A stretch of DNA of 64,000 bases from Heliocybe sulcata (lineage: Eukaryota > Basidiomycota > Agaricomycetes > Gloeophyllales > Gloeophyllaceae), in assembly GCA_004369045.1 (NCBI GenBank), contig ML213507.1, forward strand, positions 1,049,078 through 1,113,077, given 5' to 3'. A program made the translations under genes and the position numbers. Shown in pieces: positions 1 to 10,392 of the stretch (its first letter is position 1; every line of letters starts with the position of its first letter). The notes beneath the pieces were generated by a model. The model saw nothing but the letters and a program-made list of their open reading frames with translations, did no database searches and was not told the origin of the DNA.

Positions 1-1156
1 TGCTCTCAAAATCGTCCGGGTCGCAGGTCACCGCTGTATACCGTGTCGTCATCATCTCCGCCTCATAGCGTGGCAGGATCAGCTTCGGCGGTACGTCCAG
101 CTCGACGACGAGGTTCCCATTCGTGAGCTGCACACGCTTCTTAGTCCTATTCCGCCTGTGTATCCGGCCGGACGGCGCAGGACCAAAGTGCATGGTCGGA
201 AGCGGCGTAGGCGGGGAGCCCGAGAACCGGGACGACATCTTCTCGCTATCCGCGTGGTCGCCCGAGAGCAGGTACTGGCCGTCATCCAGATGTTTCTCAC
301 TACTGTAGCCGGCGTAGGGCACGTTTGCACCGTCGACGAGCTCGTACTCTTCCTCGGTGCGTTCCGGACTGGGCGACCTGGAGCGCGGAGGGTGGTAGGA
401 AGCGCGAGAGTAAATACCCGAAGCGTATGCTTCGGTATCGTGTTGGAAATGATCCACATAGCTCCCAGTTGCTGTAGGCAATTGTTCGGAGGAAGCATAG
501 GAAGCGTAAGAATCACGCGAGGGCTGCATGGTGTGGAATGAGCCATTGGGAGTGTGTTGACTATAACCTGATACTGGACGAGGTGGCGCACGAGACTGAG
601 CGGACGAGTCAACAAAAGGATCGTTCTCTGTGGGAAGCAGCGCGTTCCATTCCAAGGGCTCGCCAGAGTTGATAGTCGGTAGATACGCAGAGGGCTGGGC
701 GCGGTCATGTGAGTAACGAGATTCGTTCGCACCATCGTCGACCTTCTTAGGCTCTGTCCATCCGTACCCATGTCCCTCCTGCTCCACCGCGGTCTCTCCG
801 GAAGATGAGCTATGTCTCCCGACCGAATGTCTGTCCACTTCGGGTTGCATATTAGCCCCGGCAGGTGCAGCCGGCCCAGGTGGTAGAGTCCGAACAGGGC
901 TCTGAGATCGTGAGCGGGGCCGCAGGACTGCCTGGCTTTGCAAATGCTGAAGTGCTCTTTCGATGTTTGAAGGACCTGAAGCGTGAGTTGTGACAGGTGC
1001 GTCGGTTAAAGTGTATCTTCGTACGTCAGAACCAGCGAAGGACGCCGGCCGCGACTGTTGTTCAGAACCAGCAAAGGATGTCGGCCGCGACTGTTGTTCA
1101 TTGGGTTGGTCGTCAAGGAGTTCGTATGAGGGTGCTGGCTTTCTTCTGTTTGCCAT
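1..1156 (-). CDS. Chitin synthase, N-terminal part (runs off the left edge)
   Basis: Family 2 glycosyltransferase that polymerises UDP-GlcNAc into cell-wall chitin at the plasma membrane. Only the first 385 codons lie in the window, as one open frame with no intron needed, starting at the ATG 1156-1154. The first ~320 residues are a Ser/Pro/Gln-rich, probably disordered cytosolic tail. Near residues 330-385 comes the conserved chitin synthase N-terminal block: [19 protein letters not shown], then [16 protein letters not shown], which is diagnostic of class I-III enzymes. The catalytic domain and membrane segments lie beyond the edge. A tandem 12-residue repeat (EQQSRP[T/A]SFAGS) occurs at residues ~20-43. 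Class assignment within I-III is not possible from this part. Confidence 0.93.
   Translation of the reverse strand, partial: MANRRKPAPSYELLDDQPNEQQSRPTSFAGSEQQSRPASFAGSDVRRYTLTDAPVTTHASGPSNIERALQHLQSQAVLRPRSRSQSPVRTLPPGPAAPAGANMQPEVDRHSVGRHSSSSGETAVEQEGHGYGWTEPKKVDDGANESRYSHDRAQPSAYLPTINSGEPLEWNALLPTENDPFVDSSAQSRAPPRPVSGYSQHTPNGSFHTMQPSRDSYASYASSEQLPTATGSYVDHFQHDTEAYASGIYSRASYHPPRSRSPSPERTEEEYELVDGANVPYAGYSSEKHLDDGQYLLSGDHADSEKMSSRFSGSPPTPLPTMHFGPAPSGRIHRRNRTKKRVQLTNGNLVVELDVPPKLILPRYEAEMMTTRYTAVTCDPDDFES
1027..1098 (-). repeat. Two tandem 36-bp units inside the chitin synthase tail
   Basis: Units 1027-1062 and 1063-1098 differ at only a few bases and encode [12 protein letters not shown] and [12 protein letters not shown] in frame. 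The length is a multiple of three, so copy number can change without breaking the gene. Confidence 0.9.
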
Positions 1157-2054
1157 AATGCGTAGCGGTCGTAAAGCGTCGTCCAAGTTCGTCAAGTCGT
1201 GGTTCAAACACCGCTCGTGTTCGAACCGACGCGTCTAAATGAACTTGGCAGGTGACCGTGACGTGATCGGCAGCATTGCGGGGTCCTACTTTGTCACGAA
1301 TCAGCGCTCAGCACTTGCCCTCACTGCAAGCTTGCTGCACTAACACGGCAGGCAAGCTTACCCAAGACTGAAGTCGGTAGAAAAGGGACTTTATCTTCAT
1401 CACGAAGGTATCACTCAAGCCGTTCAGAAGGCTTCATGTGCTACTCTCGATTCAGAATCATGGAGCCTAGGTCAAGACATGATCACGTCCCTTGACACGA
1501 GGAAACCCTCGGATCAAACATGGGATAGACCGACTCTTCTAGAGGTTCAGCGCATTCTTCAGTGCAAGGAACGACCAGGGAACACTTTTGATGGGTAACG
1601 CGGTTGGACGGTGGTTGCGAAAAATGAAAAAGTAGAGAATGCCGTTTAGAGAGAGCATGAGAAGAGAGCAAGAGGGGTTGAGAGACTACCATCGTCAGTT
1701 ACCGTTCTTATATACCTCGAGGGTGGCGAGTGATGCCCCTAGTATTCGCTTAATTTGGTCCTTCTTCCACCATATCCGGCGACGAGGAAAATGATGTGAC
1801 ATCACCACTCGTCCCGACTCCGATAACTGCTAAGTACGCGCACGCATACAACCACCCAAGGGACAAAACACATTCTCTAGTCACCAATACAGTAGCAACA
1901 TATACTACAGGCAACATTACGTAGGACACAAGAGGAGGAAAGCGGGGTATAATTACAGTGTAAGCGAAAGAAAGACGCAGTAGAGTGATGGACAGCCCGA
2001 CACATGGCGCTACCCCAGTCCAATCATGCCAGGGTGTAGTGGCACATGTATCGG
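1157..2054. other. Intergenic: chitin synthase upstream region
   Basis: This 898-bp stretch holds the chitin synthase promoter and the 3' flank of the next gene. I see no supported gene in it; the small minus-strand frame at 1483-1692 has no recognisable content. Confidence 0.6.
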
Positions 2055-5000
2055 TTACGCCATCTTGATGCGATTCAGAAGCGGCTTTGAAGCACCCGCA
2101 CGCCCACCAACGCGCGCACTCAGTGAGCCTGCCGCTCGCTGATTCTTGCCCGAAGTCCTAGGCTGGCCCCTCGACGGATTGCTTAGACGGTTCAGCAGCG
2201 AAGGATGATCAGACTCTGGAGGTGTCACCGGTCCAGACTCCTCCTGAGCAGCTTCAGCGACTTTGCGCTTTCCTCCCCGGTTTGTCGACGTTCCAGAGGA
2301 GGCAGCTGCTGGAGGAGACGCCGGGGGCTGTGCTACAGGGCGATAGTCGCCGTAGGGGTGCTGAATCTCTCCTCGTGGATACCAAGGGGCGATGGGGTCA
2401 TCTCGGTGAAGCTGAGCAGGATCATGACCATCCCTGTAAGGGTGTGGGGGCAAAGGACCAGCATCCCTATAGTATGAGGACATATGACCAGTATCCCTGT
2501 GATGATAGGGAGACGGAGGACGGTCGTCCCTATAAGGCGGCGGAGTAGGAGGACGACCCCTGTTACCATACGGACGAGGATCATAGTCACGATACCGCGA
2601 CTCCAGGTACTTCTCCTCAAGCTCCCTATCAAGAGGAGCTCCATATCGAAGCCGCCGAATACTTATACGAGGTCTGCGGGACGGAGGGGTCGCAGCGCTC
2701 TCAGCATAGCTGGGTCCATCCTCATAGCGCGGTCGCTGCCTTGGAGGAAGATCATCCTCGTCCGGACTCCACGGGTCATACTCCCGCGGACGCTTTCCAG
2801 CAATGTACGGAGGTAGAATCGGGTCGCGCTGCGGTGGGGGAGGCGAGTAGTGATCACCTCGTCCCGGAGACCACCTATCGCTCGGAGGCAGAAGAGGGGG
2901 GGTACGTGGTCCCATGTCCTCCTGAGCCCATCCACCATCACGAGGAGGCGGCGAATAATGGTCCATCGCTGCTCGTTTCTTCTGTTTCTTCGACTCCGTC
3001 GAAGTCTGCTGCCCACGAGATCCTGAAGCGCTCGTCGGCTCACCGCTGGCATCGCTATTCTCTCCACTGGGCACCGTGTCCTTCAAGCTCTGGGGACGTC
3101 GCATTGGCTCTGCCAGAGGCGTCGCCGGGTGAGGAGGTAAAGGATGTGTAAGACGGAAGACAGGAGCCTCGGCGGAGACCGGAGATGCAGCAGTCGAGGT
3201 ACGAGTATTTGATCCCTTCCGCGCTGTCTCCACCGATGATGGAACAGCCGCGCTTGAGGACGACGCGGAAGCTCGCGTACCGGACGAACGCGAAGCGTTA
3301 GGTAGAGAACCATGCGTTTGCTGCATAACGGCTTGAGGCTGCGCAGGACTCGCGGGTACCTGAGCTGGTGGTGCCCGTCCAACAGCTGGACCAGTGCTCT
3401 GTGATGCTTCGCGTTTAACCGAAACATCAGTCTTTATTGAAGGCACCTGCTTTGCCTTCTTCGCAACCTTCTTCGCTTGATTCGCCTTTTTGGGTAACGT
3501 AGCGGGTGGCGTTGGCGCGTCGGGCTCGGACTTCACAATGACCTTGCTACCACCAGCTTGATCTTGAGCTTTCTTCGTTGCCATCTTGGTTTGTTGCTGA
3601 GAAACAGCGGAGGATCTGGTTGGAGTATTGGGCCCGTCTTGGGCCGGTACATTCCCAGCTCCAGGGACTTGGGTAGATGCTGACGCTCGCTTGGCTTCAG
3701 ATGCCAGTTGGATGGAGCTGAAAGGCATATCGGTAGATACAGTCTTGCCAGCTTCCGTCTGTGCAGGAACGAAACCTCCAGCGGCTGAGGTCTTGGACGG
3801 AGGACTCGGCGCAGCAGCCGACAGTCTCGAACCCATATGGACTGGAAGGGGTCGAATGGCCATTGAGTTCGGAGTCAGAGAAGCAGCAGAGGCGGGTGAC
3901 TGCGCTCCAGTGGAAGTAGTGATGGCTGGTGCGACCGAGTCAGACGAAACTCTCTCCGAAGTGCTCGCAGCAACGGCGCTGCTGCTAAGTACGGGAGCGA
4001 GAGGTAAATCTTGAAGCGGGATGACCTTCGAAGGCGTCTGGCTAACAGACTTCTCGAGCTTTTGCTTCTCTTTGGCCAATCTCTCGCGGATGCGGGCAGC
4101 CTGCGCATCAGCCTCCCGGTTCCTCTCCGCCTCCATCGCTGCTCGCCTAGCTTCATATTCGGCAGCACGCCTCTGATTCTCCGCCTCCTCTTTCTCGCGC
4201 ACAGCTTCACGTTCACGAGCGGCAGTTTCCTCGTCCTTCCTTTGCTCATCCAAAGCCCGAAGTTCAGCCGCACGCCGCTCTTCCTCAAGTTTCCTCTGCG
4301 CCGCCTCGGCGAGTTCAGCCTGCCGATACTCTTCTGCGACTTTGGAAGCTTCAACCTGCGCGGCGGCGGCGGCTGCCTCAGCAGCCCGTTCGCGCTCTTC
4401 TGCTAACGCACGGGCCTCGGCTTCAGCAACATGGTGCTGCTCTTCTTCAAGGCGTCGAGTCTCAGCAGCAGCTAGGTCTGCTAAGCGACGCTTTTCTTGG
4501 AGTCTCTGAGCGCGGAGTGCTTGATCGACTTGCTTCTTGTATTCCTCGATCGCAGCCAAGGCAACCTTCTTCAAAACGTCATCATTTACCACGGAGACGT
4601 TATGCTCCCGGTCGAGATTATCCACAGCGTCGCGATACTCCAGAAACTTGTGCTTATACTCCTCTAGGGTCTGCGAAACCTGATCCGCGAGAGCACAGAC
4701 TTCGCCTTGGCGGATCTGCACTTGTGCATATAATGCGGTCCATCCATCCGCCTGTTTCGCGATCTCCTGCTTGAAAGGAGTCAGGGCCGCAATCAATGTT
4801 GACTGTGCCACCTCGTTCCCGACGGGATCAACGACAGCGTCTGCGGCAAGACCGGGAGCAGTACGGGTGGGCAGCGAAGGGATATTAGAGTTTGAAGAAC
4901 CCCAGTCGTTGAGATCAGAGTCATCCGCGATCATAGATGGGACATGTGACTGGTTCACGGGTGAGATGGGATGCTGAGAGTCGTCCGTGTGCGTCGCAAG

Positions 5001-5480
5001 AAAGACGGTCTGGCCTATTGCTGTTGTAGCAGCGGGATACGATGGCTGGGAAGCGGCATTCGTTTCAGCAGTGCGGGTGCGGGTCTGCGGTGATGCAGAG
5101 TCTGAAGCTAAAAACGACGGCAGGCTGCTGCGTAATTGAGACACCGGGTGGATACCGGAGTCCGAAGATAAAGCAGGGTCGCCAGCAGCAGGATTGCCCA
5201 GGGTTTCTAATAGAGACAATCTTGACAGTGGCTTCGCTTCCTTCACGTCCATCTCTTGTTCAGATGCCTCCATTTCTTCGTTATCTGGGGAGGCAGGAGG
5301 ATATAAAAGCTCGGAGTCTGCGTCTGAAAAGCGGGTTAGTAAGGATGGAGGTTTGCCGATGGTGGTGAATCTGAAAGTTTCGAAGGTGACCGGAGGTACG
5401 GGGACGGTACCAATGGCGGGGTGAACAGGTTCGGTAGTGCTTGATGGAAGAGTCTTGAAGTTCGCCTCTGTCATTACCAA
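2055..5480 (-). CDS. Large coiled-coil, proline/arginine-rich protein of unknown function
   Basis: A single 1141-codon open frame without introns, which is unusual in this intron-dense window. I do not recognise a catalytic domain. Residues ~1-260 are acidic and Ser/Pro-rich. Residues ~314-477 are an uninterrupted Ala/Glu/Arg/Lys-rich heptad stretch typical of a long coiled coil. Residues ~480-850 are Ser/Thr/Ala-rich and disordered. Residues ~870-1060 are rich in Pro, Arg, Tyr and Asp (PPPYRDDRPPSPYH-like). Short Leu motifs recur: SLLETLG near residue 90 and SLLNRLS and PLLNRIK near the C-terminus, resembling docking peptides. A nuclear or RNA-associated scaffold is possible but is only an inference from composition. 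ATG 5480 is the first in frame; a second ATG lies two codons later. Confidence 0.85.
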   Translation of the reverse strand: MVMTEANFKTLPSSTTEPVHPAIGTVPVPPVTFETFRFTTIGKPPSLLTRFSDADSELLYPPASPDNEEMEASEQEMDVKEAKPLSRLSLLETLGNPAAGDPALSSDSGIHPVSQLRSSLPSFLASDSASPQTRTRTAETNAASQPSYPAATTAIGQTVFLATHTDDSQHPISPVNQSHVPSMIADDSDLNDWGSSNSNIPSLPTRTAPGLAADAVVDPVGNEVAQSTLIAALTPFKQEIAKQADGWTALYAQVQIRQGEVCALADQVSQTLEEYKHKFLEYRDAVDNLDREHNVSVVNDDVLKKVALAAIEEYKKQVDQALRAQRLQEKRRLADLAAAETRRLEEEQHHVAEAEARALAEERERAAEAAAAAAQVEASKVAEEYRQAELAEAAQRKLEEERRAAELRALDEQRKDEETAAREREAVREKEEAENQRRAAEYEARRAAMEAERNREADAQAARIRERLAKEKQKLEKSVSQTPSKVIPLQDLPLAPVLSSSAVAASTSERVSSDSVAPAITTSTGAQSPASAASLTPNSMAIRPLPVHMGSRLSAAAPSPPSKTSAAGGFVPAQTEAGKTVSTDMPFSSIQLASEAKRASASTQVPGAGNVPAQDGPNTPTRSSAVSQQQTKMATKKAQDQAGGSKVIVKSEPDAPTPPATLPKKANQAKKVAKKAKQVPSIKTDVSVKREASQSTGPAVGRAPPAQVPASPAQPQAVMQQTHGSLPNASRSSGTRASASSSSAAVPSSVETARKGSNTRTSTAASPVSAEAPVFRLTHPLPPHPATPLAEPMRRPQSLKDTVPSGENSDASGEPTSASGSRGQQTSTESKKQKKRAAMDHYSPPPRDGGWAQEDMGPRTPPLLPPSDRWSPGRGDHYSPPPPQRDPILPPYIAGKRPREYDPWSPDEDDLPPRQRPRYEDGPSYAESAATPPSRRPRISIRRLRYGAPLDRELEEKYLESRYRDYDPRPYGNRGRPPTPPPYRDDRPPSPYHHRDTGHMSSYYRDAGPLPPHPYRDGHDPAQLHRDDPIAPWYPRGEIQHPYGDYRPVAQPPASPPAAASSGTSTNRGGKRKVAEAAQEESGPVTPPESDHPSLLNRLSNPSRGQPRTSGKNQRAAGSLSARVGGRAGASKPLLNRIKMA

Positions 5481-6138
5481 TATGATAGGACGTCGTTTCG
5501 GCCAATACCCACACGGTAACCTTCATTCACGTTCCGTTAGCTCGCATGCCATCAGCCCCTGAAACAGGGTACAGTGTAGTAGACAAAGATTCACCGAGAT
5601 GCTTCACGACTGGGAACGTCTCGAGTGGACCGATACCAGTCAGAGGGGCCTTACGCCTAAGCTGCGGCTTCTAGATATCGGTGCTTTGAGATACAGAGTA
5701 TTGCGTCGAGGGCGAAGGTGGTAAAGCGGTGAAACGCTTTGGCCCGCAAGGGATGCAGTATATAACGGAAATTTCCGGCAAACGCCGGCGGCCGAACTGG
5801 GACGGTTCACTTGCACTGAGGGAGCTACATAGCTGCAACTTAAGTCGGCCCAAGCCATCATTCAGGCCGGTGTATGCTCACAATAGGCAGCTCTGGACGA
5901 TATCCAATCTCGCAATGGCTAGGATTTTGGCGACTTATATCCTGCGGTCGTACTTGCCCGCCCGGACCCATGGATTACCCAGGATGCGAAGCGGTTATAT
6001 GTTTCGAGTCTTCTTCTCTATATAAACCTCACGATGGTCGTCACAAGATCCCGATGGGAGTTTGCGTTCGTCCATATAATGCTGCAGATCCACCTCGTGC
6101 GATGGACATAGGTCTCCTCCCCTTCAGCTTGACAAGAA
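5481..6138. other. Intergenic region between divergent genes
   Basis: The 658 bp between the coiled-coil gene (minus) and the tannase gene (plus) must carry both promoters. The tannase side has a TATA box; no gene is supported. Confidence 0.6.
6019..6026 (+). promoter_or_regulatory. TATA box of the tannase gene
   Basis: TATATAAA lies 113 bp upstream of the tannase ATG, a usual distance for a fungal gene with a short 5' leader. Confidence 0.5.
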
Positions 6139-8529
6139 ATGCGTGCTTCAGCTGGTCTCGTCGCCCTTTGCAGCTTAACCACGGCTGTCGTGGGCGACAA
6201 TGCAGCGGAGCTATGGGAAGCCGGTTGCTCAGCGTTCACTCTCCAAGATAGTCCAGGCGTGGCTGTCGCGGGTACGGCTTACTATCCAGCGGGAGCTCTT
6301 GTCAATATCACAAATGCATTCTCGAGCATCAGCACTGACACTCTCCCCGCATTCTGTCGTGAGTTCAGCCATGACCCTAAACACAGATTGTAAATACCGA
6401 ACTCTGAAGGTGTGGAACTGCTGATCACGACGAATGCAACCTCCGGAAAGACTGCCAATACAGAGGTTTGGCTCCCGGATGCCTGGAATGGCCGCTTCAT
6501 AGGCTTTGGCAACGGTGGCTGGGGCGGAGGTGGTAAGCTGCGACCATATCCCTGACTAGACACAGACTGGACTTCCTCTATGACACAGTGAACGTGGCCG
6601 ACTTGGGATTCGTCGCTATGAATCAAGGGTGTATGTCTGGCCTCTATCCCAACAGCCTCTGAGCTGACGTCCTGATCCGCAGTTGCGGGAATGTCCACGG
6701 ATACCGGCCATAGCTCTAACGCGCTCAATGGGACATGGGGCGGCCCTCATAATGATGTACGTTTTCCCGACTATGATCATAAGAATGTGCCTCAAAAGCG
6801 ACCCCCATAGGATGCGATAATCGACTGGTCTTGGAGAGCTCTGCACCTGAGTGTGGGTGCCGGAAAGGAGGTGGTGCAGCAATATTACAGCAAACCTGCG
6901 TCCAAATCCTATTACTTGGGCTGTTCGACTGGTATGTGCATTCGTGCCAATCAATGCATTGCTAGATGACACGGGCGGATGGCGAATCTTGCAGGCGGGA
7001 GGCAAGGGTAGGATAGTGTTCACTATTTGGGCGATGGCCAGTTGCTGACCATGGGCAGGCTCAAGTCGGTCCAGGAGTTTCCCGAAGATTTCGATGGAGT
7101 GGTACGTAACACTCAGGGTTCTCCTAACTGATCGCTCATACAGGATAACAGGTTGTTGGATCGCCAGCCAATTGGATGAGCCACCTCCAGCCATGGTCAA
7201 TTCACATAGATCTCAACGTGCTGCCTGCTGGATCGCCTCAGTGGATTTCTCCTGAGCTATGGACCGGTATCATACACGACGAAGTTTTGCGGCAGTGCGA
7301 TAATTTAGACGGAGTCAGTCTTGACCCCCTGTGATGCATAGCCTCCCCACTCACTTGTAACACGCACTGCTAGGTGGTGGACGGGATCATTAACAATCCT
7401 CTCGTTTGCAAGTATGTCTCTGCGCTTCCCTAGCTCTGCATTCGCTTACGTGTTGGTAGCTTCCGACCGGAGACACTCGCGTGCCGACCGGGTCAGAACA
7501 GCTCGACGTGCCTGAATCTGGCCCAAATACAAGCATTGCACCAAATCTATTCCACTTACTACGAGACTAACCAGACATACATATTCGCTGGATACTATCC
7601 CGGGGGGGAGCAAGGCTATCCGGAAGGCCTACTGACACCGACTATTGAGCAGATCTCGCAGAACTACTATCAGTACTTCATACTGAAGTGAGTGCTTCGC
7701 TGGCGGGTCCGAGACGGTCGGGAACTGATACACCGTCGCATGCAGTGACACTACTTGGGATCCTACCACATTGAATTACAGCATCATCCAGGCTGGGGAC
7801 GAATCCCCAGTTGACCTGAATGTCCGTTTATGCATGCTGTTATAGTTTGACAGATACTAACGCGTAAGCAGGCCATAGAGACGAATATCACCGCTTATGC
7901 TGGACCCGGGCACAACGGAAAGATAATCCACTATGTCGGCTGGGCTGATCAGCTCATTAGTCCCGGCAACTCCCTGCATTATTACGAAACCGTGCATGCA
8001 TATATGCAATCGGCCACAGAATTGAACATCGATGACTACTATCGATTGTTCACTGTGCCAGGAATGCAGCACTGGTGAGTGTTTTTTGCCTGCAAAGTCT
8101 GTGCAGCGGCCGTGATCTAACACCGATGTTGATATTTCAGCCAGGTCCGTTGTCTGCTCTAAATAGTCTGATCTGCGTCGTAGTGACATCTCCGCTGTTT
8201 AGAACGGATACGGCGCTAATGCCTTCGGCGGAGCTTCTCAGGCTGCCGGTGGGACGCCTCCGTTGTCGTACGACCCCGTGCACAACGTGGTATCTGCCGT
8301 GGTTTCTTGGGTGGAGGATGGCGTCGCTCCGGACTATTTCATTGCTGCGTATTATCAGAACAACAATCAGTCTCAAGGGGTAGCGTTCACGAGGCCGCTG
8401 TGCAAGGTTCGTGCTGTGTCACCTCCGTTCATGATATCGTTTATTCACTGGCTCCAACTGCAGTATCCCCAGAACGTCGTGTATGCTGGAGGAGACGTGA
8501 ACCAGTCGACTAGCTTCTCGTGTGTATAG
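6139..8529 (+). CDS. Secreted tannase/feruloyl esterase family protein
   Basis: Serine hydrolase that cleaves gallate or hydroxycinnamate esters outside the cell during plant-matter decay. Predicted exons: 6139-6358, 6410-6532, 6589-6630, 6683-6756, 6811-6931, 6995-7007, 7059-7101, 7152-7313, 7374-7411, 7460-7687, 7746-7821, 7872-8074, 8141-8144, 8203-8406, 8464-8529, giving 538 residues, the usual family length. Residues 1-19 are a signal peptide (MRASAGLVALCSLTTAVVG). The family CS-D-HC motif is complete: C191-S192 in GCSTGG, D406 in GWADQLISP, H447-C448 in GMQHC. Other family blocks are FGNGGWGGG, GMSTDTGHSS and FPEDFDGVVVGSPANW. Exon 13 is only 4 nt and exon 6 only 13 nt; without exon 13 the frame stops just after H447. 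Substrate (tannin or feruloyl ester) cannot be told from sequence. Confidence 0.93.
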
Positions 8530-10038
8530 ATGTCGGATGTCTGCACGGCATATGTCGTGACGTCGTCAGATCCAATGTCTTGGAACGTTAGGCTGGACTT
8601 CTGCGCTGTTCAGGTGGCTGGTTAGTGAAAAAGAACCATATTATGGCGCCTGATATTTAGCTTGATAGTGGTGGTGTCATGGAGAGCGCCAGGATCATTA
8701 TGTATAGGCGCCTGTCGAGCGCCTTGTCATCGCAACGCGAGGTCTTGCAAAGCTTCAGGCCTCGTACAGTTTGCCTGGATATGGGTTGTGACACTTGATC
8801 AAAATACCTTTTCCGTTGCTGAGCTGACCCGGTGAGCTGTATGACCTGAGCGTCTGCTGATCTTTCTAGTAGGTCGTCTTATCACAATTGCAAGGCTCAA
8901 GACATTGGTTGCTGTCATTAGACGAACTCCGCTCTTTTCATTCCAAAAGTCCCATCATTCTTGGGGAGGGCCTTTTGACCGTCACGGCATTCCACAAAAC
9001 GTGTTTATCTTACTGATATATAAAGCACAGACTTTCCTTGATTGAGTTATAGCGCTTCTCAGATGACGAGATGTTGCTTGGAGAACAATCCGACAATCAG
9101 AATATAGTCTCCAGATTTGAATTCAAGGTGTTGCTCTGCTTTCGAACCACCAATGGCACGCTCAATTGGCCAAGTTGACAAGCCGAGCTTTCAGGGCCTT
9201 TCAGCGGATTCGAGACATCCGTTTCTCTGTTTCGCGGCCCTTCCGACAAGATCGCAGAATACCTGGTAGATCTTACTGGCGGTGCGTATGCCTTGAATTT
9301 TCTCTCTTACAGTGGATGCAACTTTCACATAACACAGAAAGACGTGGGGAACACTGTGTTATGATTTGAGGGCGAGACGTTCGGACGGAACGTCAGCCCC
9401 AGTATGAGTTACATCGCTTTTTAGGGCTCGTGCCTCAGCAGGTCTTCCTTTCCAATGGGGGGCGTCAATATTATCCCCGGAAGCATGCGCCTCAATGTGC
9501 GTCGACGTCGCCTGATTCAGCTCTTCAGGTTGACCAGCCGGGCAAACTTCATCCCAAACGAGCGTGATGTCCTCTCCTACGACTGCTCATCCCCAATAAC
9601 AGTGCACCCGGTGCGATCATGATCCATAGCTCATTACCAGGTGCGCCTTGGTAATAACGCAGAGCACGCTGAGACAGTCCCGACGTATTCTTAGACTCAC
9701 ACAAGGACGTGTCAGTGGACCGATGGAGACAAAAGAATGCAAGGACAGCACCTCCTATCATACAGCAAAGTCAGCGCGGCTGGCTCCGATGCGAGTGGAC
9801 CATGGACTGTGTTACCTTGAAAAATGTACGTGCCGTACTCTGCTTGACACTCGCTCCCGAATTGCGCAGCATCTTCTTACAGTTCTGCACGCATTGCTCT
9901 ACTGATAGGAATGGAGTTGCACGGTACTGTCAGGCAGGAGGTATGGGTTTTGACTTAAGCACCGCGGTCTCGACTCCTGAGCACTGCTGGCGAATATATA
10001 AAAGAATCGACTGTGAGCCGAGAGGACCCAACGAAACG
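8530..10038. other. Intergenic, no supported gene
   Basis: This 1.5-kb stretch separates the tannase gene from the dsRBD-like cluster. Only short unrelated frames are present; I see no tRNA, no repeat and no splice-consistent coding series. Confidence 0.5.
9994..10003 (+). promoter_or_regulatory. TATA box of dsRBD-like gene 1
   Basis: ATATATAAAA lies 36-45 bp upstream of the ATG at 10039, so this gene has a very short leader. Confidence 0.5.
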
Positions 10039-10392
10039 ATGCCTGGACAGAATGAACAGAACCGTAAGTATTTGGTCTCATATACCTCTCACAGTGACCG
10101 GTGCTTTCACCATCTATAGATCACCGAATGGCTTTGAACAACTGGCTTCAAGGCCACCCGCGGTTCGGTAAAGTGACCTGGGCGCAGTCCCAAGGTGGAC
10201 TCCAGCATGATCCCGTCTGGAGTGCGACGGCCTACGGTAAGATGACCAGTCCATGGAAGCATGCGCAAGTTGTACTCACGACGGCATATAGTTCGCGGCA
10301 TCGAATACGGTAAAGGAATGGGGACAACTTTAGGAGAGGCTAAGGAAAAGGCCGCATACGCTGCTCTGGCGGCTCTGAAGACGAGTCCCTGA
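10039..10392 (+). CDS. Small dsRNA-binding-domain-like protein 1 (80 aa)
   Basis: Exons 10039-10063, 10120-10236 and 10292-10392 join to 80 residues that are almost entirely one dsRBD-like fold. Helix 1 is RMALNNWLQ, strand 1 KVTWAQSQ, the loop GGLQHDPVWSATA, strand 3 GIEYGKGMG and helix 2 EAKEKAAYAALAALK. In known dsRBDs helix 1, the G..H loop and a KKxAK start of helix 2 touch dsRNA; here helix 2 has GEAKEKAA, so only part of the basic patch remains. Both introns are phase 1, and exon 2 is exactly 117 nt, as in the two downstream homologues. No other domain and no signal peptide are present. Function is unknown: dsRNA binding, or a degenerate dsRBD used for protein contacts, are both possible. 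Confidence 0.82.

Noticed and set aside
2205-4406. Many open frames up to 136 codons on the plus strand and other minus frames
   Set aside because: They lie within the 1141-codon minus-strand gene and mirror its biased composition; none has motifs or splice support.
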